Shown here in pieces: positions 24,941-33,143 of a stretch of DNA of 64,000 nt. The stretch's first letter is position 1, and every line of letters begins with the position of its first letter. Below the pieces are notes generated by a model. That model saw only the letters and a program-made list of their open reading frames with translations. It did not search any database and was not told where the DNA came from. This DNA comes from Streptomyces phaeofaciens (lineage in GTDB: Bacteria; Actinomycetota; Actinomycetes; Streptomycetales; Streptomycetaceae). Made by a program: the position numbers and the translations under genes. The stretch lies in contig NZ_BMSA01000025.1 in NCBI RefSeq assembly GCF_014648915.1, positions 1-64,000 on the forward strand. Direction: 5' to 3'.

Positions 24941-25219
24941 TCATGCGCGGGTCCACTTCTGGTGGGCCTGGCCGTTGCAGGGCCAGGTGATGACACGGGT
25001 GCCGTCGGTGGTGCCCTGGTCGTAGGCGTCCAGGCACGTGTCGCCGAAGACGCGGATCTCGCCGCCGGCCCAGCTGTTCCAGCCCAACGGCGGAGTGAGC
25101 GCCGGGCTGCCGGGCGCGGCCGAAGCAGTGGGGTGAGCGGAAGCCGTCACACGAGGATTGATGTCACTTCCATGACACTCGGCAAAGAGAGAGGCCGGGT
25201 TCGAAATTTCGTGAGCCAT
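24941..25219 (-). pseudogene. GH27-CBM13 deletion remnant
   Basis: The 92-codon frame joins two parts. Residues about 40-50 read LTPPLGWNSW, the start of GH27 alpha-galactosidase (or related) catalytic domains. Directly after this come IRVFGDTCLDAYDQGTTDGTRVITWPC and GQAHQKWT, the end of a ricin-type CBM13. A normal enzyme has several hundred residues between these. So one in-frame deletion seems to have removed nearly the whole catalytic domain. The N-terminal 35 residues have no convincing signal peptide. It lies just 5' of the CE1 gene in the same direction. Function is presumably lost, though a small secreted lectin-like product is conceivable. Confidence 0.65.
25202..25211. promoter_or_regulatory. 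Palindrome CGAAATTTCG, candidate xylan-regulator site
   Basis: A perfect 10-bp palindrome lies upstream of the xylanase gene and at the 5' end of the GH27 remnant. A second, looser copy (CGAA-TGT-TTCG) is at 25377-25387. Streptomyces xylanolytic genes often carry CGAA/TTCG inverted repeats bound by LacI-type regulators; the match here is by eye. The surrounding 25160-25480 stretch is AT-rich for this genome. Confidence 0.45.
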
Positions 25220-25376
25220 TCGGAAACCAGGACCCCACGGATACTAAGAAGGTCGTCGAGCATGTCAAGACTCATCACCGCACTGCCTCCACGATCCGGC
25301 CATACAGATTCAGAGAAAGTGATCTATCGGTGCAATGCGGGCAAATGGCACCCAATAACATGGGATGGAAAATCCT

Positions 25377-25387
25377 CGAATGTTTCG
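25377..25387. promoter_or_regulatory. Second CGAA-N3-TTCG inverted repeat
   Basis: Short arms of four bases flank TGT. It lies about 370 bp before the xylanase start in the AT-rich upstream region. Significance rests on its likeness to the 25202 palindrome and is weak alone. No gene is supported in 25220-25754. Confidence 0.35.
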
Positions 25388-25754
25388 AAGCCCCAAACGA
25401 TTCATGCGAGAGGTATTGACGGGGTTCACCGGCCCCCTATCATCCAGAATGCTCGACAAGCCGATCCGCGTTCGACATCTCGTATACGGAGCAGTCACTC
25501 CGCGCGAACCGGCAGGCACCTCCGGACAACTCCCACCGCCAACGGCTGGGCCACAGAAGGAGAACGCCACCTGTGCAGATGTCATGGACTCATCACGCCC
25601 TCTCCTCCGCCTGGATCGGCGTCGAGCGCGGCCGTGTCCGGCAGCGCGTCTGGCTGCGCGTCTGGCTGCGCATCGCGCGGTTCGAGCTGACCACGCCCTG
25701 AGGAGGTCCACCGATCGCGCCACGCAACCCCCCACCCACTCCACGAGGAGAACC

Positions 25755-27776
25755 ATGAACCCGCTCAAACGGCTCGGATGTCGCCGAGCCTCGGTCCTGG
25801 GCCTGTTGGCCGCGACCGTCCTGGTGACACCCGGGACCGCGACCGGTGCGCCCGACGCGACCGACGCGCCCGACACCGTTCGGGCCTCCACCCTGGGCGC
25901 CCAGGCGGCCCAGTCCGGAAGGTACTTCGGAACCGCCGTGGCCGCCGGCCGGCTCGGCGACCGTACATACACCGGCATCCTGGACCGTGAGTTCAACTCG
26001 GTCACACCCGAGAACGAGATGAAGTGGGACACGACCGAGCCGTCCCGCGGCTCGTTCAACTTCGGCCCTGGCGACCAGATCGTCAACCGCGCGACGTCCC
26101 ATGGTCAGCGCATGCGTGGCCACACCCTGGTGTGGCACTCCCAACTGCCCGGCTGGGTCAGCTCCATCAGGGACGCGAACACCCTGCGCGGCGTGATGAA
26201 CAACCACATCACCACCGTGATGAACCATTACAAGGGCCGGATCCACTCCTGGGACGTGGTCAACGAGGCCTTCGCCGACGGCCCCAGCGGCCAGCTCCGC
26301 AGCTCGGTCTTCCGGGACGTGCTGGGCAACGGCTTCCTGGAGCAGGCGTTCCGCACCGCTCGGACGGCCGACCCGGCAGCCAAGCTCTGCTACAACGACT
26401 ACAACATCGAGGACTGGAACGCCGCCAAGACCCAGGGCGTCTACCGCATGGTGCGCGACTTCAAGGCACGCGGCGTACCCATCGACTGCGTCGGCCTCCA
26501 GGCCCACTTCGGCGCCGGCGGTCCCCCCGGCAGCTTCCAGACGACGCTGTCGAGCTTCGTCGCCCTCGGCGTGGACGTCCAGATCACCGAACTGGACATC
26601 GCTCAGGCGTCACCGACCGCCTACGCGAACACGGTCAAGGCCTGCATGAACGTCGCGCGCTGCACCGGCATCACGGTCTGGGGCATCCGCGACAGCGACT
26701 CCTGGCGCAGCAACGAGAGCCCGCTGCTGTTCGACCGCAACGGCAGCAAGAAGCCGGCGTACAACGCGGCGCTGACGACACTGGGCGGCACACCCGCAAC
26801 CACCCGCAGCCCCCACGCCGCCGCCCTGCCCAGCAGGTACTCGTGGAGCTCGAGCGGCCCGCTGATCGCGCCGAAGCCGGACTCGACCCACAACATCGCC
26901 GGCATCAAGGACCCGACGGTCGTCCAGTACAACGGCAAGTACCACGTGTTCGCCAGTACCGCGAGCCCCTCCGGCTACAACCTGGTCTACCTGAGCTTCA
27001 GCGACTGGGCCCAGGCCGGCTCGGCCACACACCACTACCTGGACCGCACCGCCATCGGATCCGGATACCGGGCCGCGCCGCAGGTCTTCTACAACGCGCC
27101 GCAACGCCTGTGGTACCTCGTCTACCAGACCGGCAACGCCTCGTACTCCACCAACCCCGACATCAGCAACCCCAACGGGTGGAGCGCCCCGCGCAACTTC
27201 TACTCGTCGATGCCGGACATCATCCGGCAGAACATCGGCAACGGCTACTGGGTCGACATGTGGGTGATCTGCGACAGCGCCAACTGCTACCTGTTCTCCT
27301 CCGACGACAACGGACACCTGTACCGGTCCCAGACGACCGCCGGCCAGTTCCCCAACGGGTTCACGAACACGGTCATCGCACTGCAGGACTCCAAGTACGC
27401 GTTGTTCGAAGCGAGCAACGTGTACAAGGTGCAAGGCACCAACCAGTACGTGCTCCTCGTGGAGGCCATCGGCTCCGACGGGCGGCGCTACTTCCGTTCC
27501 TGGACCGCCACCAGCCTCGCCGGCACCTGGACGCAGCTCGCCGCATCCGAGAGCAACCCCTTCGCGCGGGCGAACAACGTCAGCTTCCCCGCGGGCGCCT
27601 GGACCCGGGACATCAGTCACGGCGAGATGATCCGCGCAGGCTACGACCAGACACTCACCATCCCTTCCTGCCGGCTCCAGTACCTCTACCAGGGCATGAA
27701 CCCCGACTCGGGCGGCGACTACAACCTCCTCCCGTGGCGGCTCGGCCTCCTGACCCAGACCAACTCGACCTGCTGA
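25755..27776 (+). CDS. Secreted bifunctional GH10 endo-xylanase / GH62 arabinofuranosidase
   Basis: This 673-residue secreted protein joins two catalytic domains that attack arabinoxylan together. The signal peptide ends near residue 31. GH10 spans about 47-343 and has the acid/base Glu171 in WDVVNEAF and the nucleophile Glu279 in QITELDI, with the conserved HTLVWHSQLP. A short Thr/Ser/Ala linker (about 345-360) leads to GH62 (about 361-673), which shows KDPTVVQYNGKYHVF with the likely catalytic base Asp386, and MNPDSGGDYNLLPWRLGLL near the end. The GH62 domain would remove arabinose side chains and the GH10 would cut the xylan backbone. ATG 25755 follows ACGAGGAGAACC. No CBM is present. Longer in-frame sequence upstream was rejected because it passes through AT-rich non-coding DNA. 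Confidence 0.93.
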   Translation: MNPLKRLGCRRASVLGLLAATVLVTPGTATGAPDATDAPDTVRASTLGAQAAQSGRYFGTAVAAGRLGDRTYTGILDREFNSVTPENEMKWDTTEPSRGSFNFGPGDQIVNRATSHGQRMRGHTLVWHSQLPGWVSSIRDANTLRGVMNNHITTVMNHYKGRIHSWDVVNEAFADGPSGQLRSSVFRDVLGNGFLEQAFRTARTADPAAKLCYNDYNIEDWNAAKTQGVYRMVRDFKARGVPIDCVGLQAHFGAGGPPGSFQTTLSSFVALGVDVQITELDIAQASPTAYANTVKACMNVARCTGITVWGIRDSDSWRSNESPLLFDRNGSKKPAYNAALTTLGGTPATTRSPHAAALPSRYSWSSSGPLIAPKPDSTHNIAGIKDPTVVQYNGKYHVFASTASPSGYNLVYLSFSDWAQAGSATHHYLDRTAIGSGYRAAPQVFYNAPQRLWYLVYQTGNASYSTNPDISNPNGWSAPRNFYSSMPDIIRQNIGNGYWVDMWVICDSANCYLFSSDDNGHLYRSQTTAGQFPNGFTNTVIALQDSKYALFEASNVYKVQGTNQYVLLVEAIGSDGRRYFRSWTATSLAGTWTQLAASESNPFARANNVSFPAGAWTRDISHGEMIRAGYDQTLTIPSCRLQYLYQGMNPDSGGDYNLLPWRLGLLTQTNSTC

Positions 27777-27790
27777 CCGACCGTGCCGTG

Positions 27791-27802
27791 GGGAGCGCTT
27801 CC
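27791..27802. promoter_or_regulatory. CebR-like box 1
   Basis: GGGAGCGCTTCC resembles one Streptomyces CebR operator (consensus TGGGAGCGCTCCCA) with an imperfect right arm. It is two bases upstream of box 2. CebR is the LacI-type repressor relieved by cellobiose. Confidence 0.7.
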
Positions 27803-27804
27803 GA

Positions 27805-27818
27805 TGGGAGCGCTCCCC
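27805..27818. promoter_or_regulatory. CebR box 2 upstream of the GH6 gene
   Basis: TGGGAGCGCTCCCC matches the 14-bp CebR palindrome at 13 positions. It lies 54 bp before the GH6 start. The pair of boxes predicts cellobiose-inducible expression of this cellulase. The CebR protein itself is not in the window. Confidence 0.9.
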
Positions 27819-27871
27819 ACGCTCACCGCCGGCCATCGAACGCATCCCTGCGAGAAAGCCGAGGTACCGTC

Positions 27872-28834
27872 ATGCGCCGCAGACTGCTCGCCCTGGCGGC
27901 AGCGCTCTCCTCGCTGCCGCTGGCGCTCGCCGCACCGTCCGCCCACGCGGCCGACCCGACGACCATGACCAACGGGTTCTACGTGGACCCCGACTCGAGC
28001 GCGAAGCGGTGGGTCGCCGCCAATCCCGGCGACGGCCGGGCGGCCGCGATCAATGCGTCTGTCGCCAACACCCCGGCGGCCCGCTGGTTCGGCTCCTGGA
28101 GCGGCACCATCGGCACCGCCACCGGCGCGTATGCGGGTGCCGCGGACGCCCGGGACAAGCTGCCGATCCTTGTCGCCTACAACATCTACAACCGCGACTA
28201 TTGCGGCGGGCACTCCGCGGGCGGCGCCTCCTCGCCGTCCGCCTACACGAACTGGATCGCCCAGTTCGCGGGCGGGATCGCGGGCCGCCCGGCCGTCGTC
28301 GTCCTCGAACCCGACTCCCTCGGAGACTACGGCTGCATGACCCAGGCCCAGATCGACGAACGCGAAGGCATGCTCACCGGCGCGCTCTCCGAGTTCAACC
28401 GCCAGGCTCCCCACACCTGGGTCTATCTCGACGCCGGCAACCCGGCCTGGGCGAGCGCGACGACCATGGCCCGACGCCTCCACGAAGCCGGCCTCCGACA
28501 GGCCCACGGCTTCTCGCTCAACGTCTCCAACTACCTCACCACGGCCGAGAACACCGCGTACGGCAACGCCGTCAACAGTGAACTCAACGCCCGGTACGGC
28601 TACACCAGGCCGTTCGTCGTGGACACCAGCCGTAACGGCAACGGCTCCAACGGCCAGTGGTGCAACCCCTCAAGCCGCCGGATCGGCACCCTCAGCCGCC
28701 TCGGCGGAGGCGCCGAGATGCTCCTGTGGATCAAGGTCCCGGGCGAGTCCGACGGCAACTGCGGCGTCGGCACGGGCTCCTCGGCCGGACAGTTCCTCCC
28801 TGAGGTCGCCTACAAGATGATCTACGGGTACTGA
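27872..28834 (+). CDS. Secreted GH6 endoglucanase
   Basis: This 320-residue secreted protein is a single-domain GH6 cellulase with a signal peptide (AHA cleavage at about 26). Family markers: NGFYVDPDSSAKRWVAANP, YNIYNRDYCGGHSAGG, EPDSLGDYGCM (acid Asp148), LDAGNPAWAS and NGQWCNPSSRRIG. It hydrolyses beta-1,4-glucan. No carbohydrate-binding module is present, unlike many Streptomyces GH6 enzymes. ATG 27872 is weakly preceded by AAAGCCGAGG. Two CebR boxes upstream link it to cellobiose control. It follows the xylanase gene by 95 bp but likely has its own promoter. Confidence 0.93.
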   Translation: MRRRLLALAAALSSLPLALAAPSAHAADPTTMTNGFYVDPDSSAKRWVAANPGDGRAAAINASVANTPAARWFGSWSGTIGTATGAYAGAADARDKLPILVAYNIYNRDYCGGHSAGGASSPSAYTNWIAQFAGGIAGRPAVVVLEPDSLGDYGCMTQAQIDEREGMLTGALSEFNRQAPHTWVYLDAGNPAWASATTMARRLHEAGLRQAHGFSLNVSNYLTTAENTAYGNAVNSELNARYGYTRPFVVDTSRNGNGSNGQWCNPSSRRIGTLSRLGGGAEMLLWIKVPGESDGNCGVGTGSSAGQFLPEVAYKMIYGY

Positions 28835-29045
28835 TCCGGGGACCGCTCCGCCGCAGTCCGGCACCGGGTCGGGGGCGAGAACCTTCCTACGGCAGGTGGT
28901 TGGCGCCGCCCGCATCGCCCGGTGCCGGACGGCGGCCGAAAGCCGCCGCGCAGTCGGTGTCGGAGAGGGCGAGCGGGGAACGGGCCTGGTGGTAGCCGCT
29001 CCCAAGTCTTCAGGTCGGGAGGCGTTGCGGGGCAGCGCCCGCCCG

Positions 29046-29768
29046 TCACTTCCGCGATGTCCTTCCGAAGGGGAGAGGTTCGCCGGAGCGCAGGTGTTCC
29101 CTCAGCCACTGCTCGGTGTTGCTCACGTGCAGCAGTGCGGCGGCCTGGCTGAGGGCGGAGTCACGGGTGGACAGGGCGTTGAAGATCGCCTCGTGCTCGG
29201 CGAGTGTGCGGCCCGCGGCCTTGTCGTCGACCAGACCGCGCCAGATGCGGGCGCGCAGGGTGCGGCCGGAGATCCCTTCCAGGAGGGTGAGGAGGGTCTC
29301 GTTGCCCGTGGCCGAGACGACGGCGCGATGGAAGGCGGCGTCGTGGGCGTTGAGCTGTCCGACGTCGTCGCGGGCCTCGCGCATGGCGTCCAGGTGCCGC
29401 TTCACCTCGGCCAGTTGCGCGTCGGAGATCCGGGTGGCAGCAAGGGCCGTGGCGATCGGTTCGAGGAGCCGCCGTACCTCCATGAGGTCCTGCAGGGCGA
29501 CCGAGTCGCCCTGCAGCAGTTCCACCGCGCCGCTGAGACCCTCCAGAAGCAGGCTCGGCTGAAGACTGGTCACATAGGTGCCGTCGCCCCGCCGGACCTC
29601 CAGGACCCGCGCCACGGCCAGCGCCTTCACCGCTTCGCGGGCGAGGTTGCGGGACAGTCCCAGCTGCGCGGCCAGGTCCGGCTCAGGTGGGAGCTTCGAG
29701 CCCGGAGGCAGGGCACCGGTCCGGATCAGCTCACGGATCTCCTCGATGGCCTTGTCCGTCAGAGACAC
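29046..29768 (-). CDS. GntR-family regulator, FCD (FadR-type) subfamily
   Basis: This roughly 240-residue regulator has a GntR winged helix (IRTGALPPGSKLPPEPDLAAQLGLSRNLAREAVKALAVARVLEVRRGDGTYV, about 15-70) and an all-helical FCD ligand domain with the His/Asp pattern AHDAAFHRAVVSATGN and EHEAIFNAL. GTG 29768 is chosen because GGGGGAGGG lies 8 nt before it; GTG 29786 is an alternative. The gene lies downstream, on the same strand, of an aldo-keto reductase relic and faces a fucosidase gene across it. FadR-type regulators often control uronate, lactate or deoxy-sugar pathways; L-fucose or another sugar acid is plausible here. Confidence 0.88.
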   Translation of the reverse strand: MSLTDKAIEEIRELIRTGALPPGSKLPPEPDLAAQLGLSRNLAREAVKALAVARVLEVRRGDGTYVTSLQPSLLLEGLSGAVELLQGDSVALQDLMEVRRLLEPIATALAATRISDAQLAEVKRHLDAMREARDDVGQLNAHDAAFHRAVVSATGNETLLTLLEGISGRTLRARIWRGLVDDKAAGRTLAEHEAIFNALSTRDSALSQAAALLHVSNTEQWLREHLRSGEPLPFGRTSRK

Positions 29769-29793
29769 CGCCCGTCCCTCCCCCACCGTGCCC

Positions 29794-30180
29794 CGTGAGC
29801 ACGTCCGACCTGATCAGCCCAAGAGTGCGGAGATCGTCCCAGAGGCCGTCCGGGACTTGCCGATCACGGAGTTTCGCGTTGCGTCCGACCTGTTCCGGAG
29901 TCCGCATGCCGAGGGTGACGTCGATGATACTGGGACGCCGGTGCGGGAAGGCGATCGCGGCCGCGGGCCGGGTGGTGCCGTGCGCTGCTCGGATCTCGGC
30001 GATCGCTCGAGCGCGGGGGCCAGAGCCGGCGGGGCGTCCTGGCAGCGGTATGCCCATGCCTTCGACGGGCCGGTCGCGGGAGAGCAGTCCCGAGTTGAAC
30101 ACACCTGCCGTCACCACGCTATTGCCGGATTCGTACGCGGGCAGGACCCGTCCGGCGCCGACCGGTCCAAGAGGGTGTGG
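29794..30180 (-). pseudogene. Aldo-keto reductase C-terminal relic (L-fucose/aldose dehydrogenase type)
   Basis: On the minus strand, from about 30180 to 29794, the frame reads VLPAYESGNSVVTAGVFNSGLL, then ARAIAEIRAAHGTTRPAAAIAFPHRRP, SIIDVTLGMRTPEQVGRN and VPDGLWDDLRTLGLI. This is the C-terminal third of AKR enzymes of the L-fucose / D-threo-aldose 1-dehydrogenase group. The N-terminal part with the catalytic Tyr and His is missing, and the sequence upstream of about 30190 is not homologous, so it is a truncated remnant. It lies between the GntR gene and the fucosidase. Confidence 0.7.
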
Positions 30181-30247
30181 CGGGCGTCCGACATCACCAC
30201 CCGTCGCACAGGTCCGCCAGCTGGGAACCGTCCATGAACCGCCTGTC

Positions 30248-30264
30248 AGACATGGCATGTCTGG
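30248..30264. promoter_or_regulatory. 17-bp perfect palindrome upstream of the fucosidase
   Basis: CAGACATG-G-CATGTCTG has eight-base arms with no mismatch around one central G. It sits 160 bp before the fucosidase start and just upstream of the AKR relic. A half site CAGACAG follows at 30295. It is a strong candidate operator, presumably for the adjacent GntR regulator, though GntR/FCD sites more often read TGGTnnnACCA. No promoter boxes are clear nearby. Confidence 0.6.
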
Positions 30265-30424
30265 GTACGCGCAATACGCATGAAAATGTGGCAGACAGGG
30301 AAAACGTCTCGGCCATACGGTGCTATTCATCCCTGCACGCTGGTTGACATCCCCTGGCGACATGGCCGACCTTCAAGCGTGGCCCTGCATTCCCCCTGCC
30401 CCCCTCCGCATCAGGGATGTGTCC

Positions 30425-32656
30425 ATGTCGAGCTCGATCAACCGGCGCCAGTTCCTGGCCTCCGCAACCTGCGTGGCCACGGCGGCCGTTTCCGGAGGCG
30501 TGTTAGGCGTCGGCGTCGCGCAGGCGGCGCCCAGCACGTACACACCGGACTGGAACTCGGTCGACCGGCACCCGCCGACTCCGGAGTGGTTCCAGGACGC
30601 GAAGTTCGGGATCTACTTCCACTGGGGCGTCTTCAGCGTCCCCGCCTACGACAACGAGTGGTACCCGCGCGGCATGTACCAGGCGGGCAGCAAGGCCAAC
30701 CATCACCACGTCGCGACCTACGGCCAGCCGTCGGCATGGCCCTACCACAACTTCATCAACGGGGCTCGGGACCCGGCGGGCAACATCGCGAAGTTCGCGC
30801 CGAAGCTGAAGTCGGCCGGCGGGAAGTTCGACCCCGACGAGTGGGTTCAGCTGTTCGTCGACGCCGGCGCCAGGTTCGCCGGCCCGGTCGCCGAGCACCA
30901 TGACGGCTTCTCCATGTGGGACAGCCAGGTCAACGAGTGGAACTCGGTGAAGAGGGGCCCAGGGCTGGATCTCCTTCGGCTCTTTTCCACGGCCATCCGC
31001 GCCAGGGGCCTCAAGCTGCTGGTGGCCATGCACCACGCGTACCACTACAACGGCTTCTACGAGTTCGTCCCCGCCCAGACGGACCCCAGCCTCAAGAAGC
31101 TCTACGGGCAGCTGGGCCCGGCTGCCGAGAACCAGCTCTGGTACGACAAGCTCAAGGAGGTCATCGACCGCGCCCGGCCCGACATCCTGTGGCAGGACTT
31201 CAAGCTGGACGCCGTCGACGAGGCCCAGCGCCTGAACTTCCTGGCGTACTACTACAACCAGGCCGACAGCTGGGGCCGCGAGGTCGTCGCCACGTACAAG
31301 GACGGCATGAACGGCAAGGGCGAGGTCTTCGACTACGAGCGCGGCGGCCCGGCCGACATCACCACTCCGTACTGGCTGACCGACGACAGCATCTCCAGCA
31401 GCAGCTGGTGCTACACCCAGGGCATCGGTTACTACACCATCGAGCAGATGGTGCACTCGTTCATCGACCGGGTCAGCAAGAACGGCAACGTGCTGCTGAA
31501 CATCGCGCCCATGGCCGACGGCACCATTCCCCAGGCGCAGAAGGACATCCTGCTCGGTATCGGTGACCACCTGAAGCGCTTCGGCGAGTCGGTGTACTCG
31601 ACCCGCGCCTGGACGGAGTACGGCGAGGGCCCGACGAAGATGGGCGGCGGCTCGTTCACCACTCCGCATGCCGGCACGCCGCAGGACATCCGCTTCACCC
31701 GCGACAAGGCCGGCAACGTCCTGTACGCCACCGTCCTGGGCTGGCCCGGCAGCTCATTGACGATCAAGACCCTCAGCTCGGACCGGATCAACCTCGCCAC
31801 GCTGACCTCGGTGAAGCTCCTCGGCTCCACTGCCGGCACCTACAACGACCTGCCCACGCCGACCCAGAACTTCTCGGGCCTCACGGTCACCCTGCCCTCC
31901 TCTGCGCCGTACCGTGCAAGCGCCTACGTACTGAAGCTCTGCTTCTCCGGCACGATCCCGGGACTGCGGCCGCTTGCCGGCGCCGTCGTCTTCACGGACG
32001 TCAACTACACCGGCAACGCAGGCGTGTTCACCGTCGGCGACTACACCGCGGCCGACCTGAGCGCGTCCGGACCGGGCGCGGGCACGCTCTCCTCCCTCCG
32101 GCCCGCCCCCGGCTACCAGGTGATCGGCTACTCCGCAGACAACCTCAGCGGCACCTCCTGGACGTTCACCGCCGAGAACCCCGACCTGCGGGTCACCGGC
32201 AACAACGATCGGATCACCTCGCTGAGGGTCCAGTTCAATCCGGCGACGTACTTCCGGATCACCAACGCCGCCAACGGCCTCACCCTGGACAGCGGCGGCA
32301 GCGTGACCTCCGGGTCGAACCTCAAGCAGTGGACCTGGGACGGCAGTTCCAACCTGCAATGGCAGGCGGAGGCGGTGGGAGGCGGCTACTACAGGCTGGT
32401 CAACCGCACGAACGGCATGGTCGCCGACGGCTGGGGCGCCACCGACAACGGTTCTCCAGCCCGACAGGCCCCCTGGAACGGCGGCACCAACCAGCAGTGG
32501 GTGATCACCCACCGGGGCGGCGACCGTTATTCGCTCGCCAACCGCACCACCGGCCTGGTCCTCGACGGCGGTGGCAACGTCGCCTCCGGCTCCGTCACCA
32601 AGCAGTGGACGTACGGCAGCAGCACCAATCTGCTGTGGACCTTCACGGCCCTCTGA
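30425..32656 (+). CDS. Secreted GH29 alpha-L-fucosidase with crystallin-like and ricin-type lectin domains
   Basis: This 743-residue protein carries a Tat signal (NRRQFLASATCVATAAVSGG). The GH29 catalytic domain (about 50-400) has PEWFQDAKFGIYFHWGVFSVPAYDNEWYPRGMY, AEHHDGFSMWDS and the nucleophile region RPDILWQDFKLD (Asp258). NVLLNIAPMADGTIP follows. A small C-terminal sandwich and a beta/gamma-crystallin-like domain (about 520-610, VVFTDVNYTGNAG and LRVTGNNDRITSLRV) come next, then a ricin-type beta-trefoil (about 615-743) with three KQW / QQW-type repeats. It would cleave alpha-L-fucosides from plant or animal glycans. ATG 30425 starts the Tat signal. Confidence 0.92.
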   Translation: MSSSINRRQFLASATCVATAAVSGGVLGVGVAQAAPSTYTPDWNSVDRHPPTPEWFQDAKFGIYFHWGVFSVPAYDNEWYPRGMYQAGSKANHHHVATYGQPSAWPYHNFINGARDPAGNIAKFAPKLKSAGGKFDPDEWVQLFVDAGARFAGPVAEHHDGFSMWDSQVNEWNSVKRGPGLDLLRLFSTAIRARGLKLLVAMHHAYHYNGFYEFVPAQTDPSLKKLYGQLGPAAENQLWYDKLKEVIDRARPDILWQDFKLDAVDEAQRLNFLAYYYNQADSWGREVVATYKDGMNGKGEVFDYERGGPADITTPYWLTDDSISSSSWCYTQGIGYYTIEQMVHSFIDRVSKNGNVLLNIAPMADGTIPQAQKDILLGIGDHLKRFGESVYSTRAWTEYGEGPTKMGGGSFTTPHAGTPQDIRFTRDKAGNVLYATVLGWPGSSLTIKTLSSDRINLATLTSVKLLGSTAGTYNDLPTPTQNFSGLTVTLPSSAPYRASAYVLKLCFSGTIPGLRPLAGAVVFTDVNYTGNAGVFTVGDYTAADLSASGPGAGTLSSLRPAPGYQVIGYSADNLSGTSWTFTAENPDLRVTGNNDRITSLRVQFNPATYFRITNAANGLTLDSGGSVTSGSNLKQWTWDGSSNLQWQAEAVGGGYYRLVNRTNGMVADGWGATDNGSPARQAPWNGGTNQQWVITHRGGDRYSLANRTTGLVLDGGGNVASGSVTKQWTYGSSTNLLWTFTAL

Positions 32657-32819
32657 TCCTTGTTCTCCGGACCCCGCCGCCGCCAGGATTCCGTTCCGAG
32701 CCGGCCGGGCGGCGGTGGGTCACCACTTCACTCCCCCAGGACCACGCAGCGCCGACCGCACCGAGCGGTCCCCGTGACCGGCAGCTCCATCGACCGCGGT
32801 CGGTTCCTCACACACGGCC

Positions 32820-33080
32820 GTCGTAGGCGGTGGCCGGCATCGGGGCGGCCAACTGCCTGCAACGCGGGCGCCCGCAGCGCGGCTACGCGATTCTGGAGAC
32901 GCGTGGCGCGCCGGGCGGCACCCGGGACCTGTTTCCACCGTGCGGGCCGCCCGGGCTTCGAATGAGGCGTGGGTTACATACCGGCCGCGGGATGAAGACA
33001 AATCGGCGCGGCCTACGTATTGCCTCCGGAGAAGGAGCAGGAAAACCGGCCACCGGGCGACCTGCGCAGCAGCCCTCGCA
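32820..33080 (+). pseudogene. Baeyer-Villiger-type flavin monooxygenase relic
   Basis: At 32830 one frame reads VAGIGAANCLQRGRPQRGYAIL followed by ETRGAPGGTRDLF. This matches the FAD-binding start of BVMOs (VGAGISGIGAA..LQ, YAILEARDAIGGTWDLF). After a frame change, about 32960-33060 encodes VTYRPRDEDKSARPTYCLRR, resembling LGYRFRPWxDDKxxADGPSILxYLR. Both parts are broken by frameshifts, and nothing homologous follows, so it is a decayed fragment. The remaining bases from 32657 to 33143 hold nothing else recognisable. Confidence 0.6.
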
Positions 33081-33143
33081 GTGATGGGAACCCGACACGA
33101 AAGAAGTGGCCCGTCAGAAACAGGACAAGCCGAGGAGGACCCG

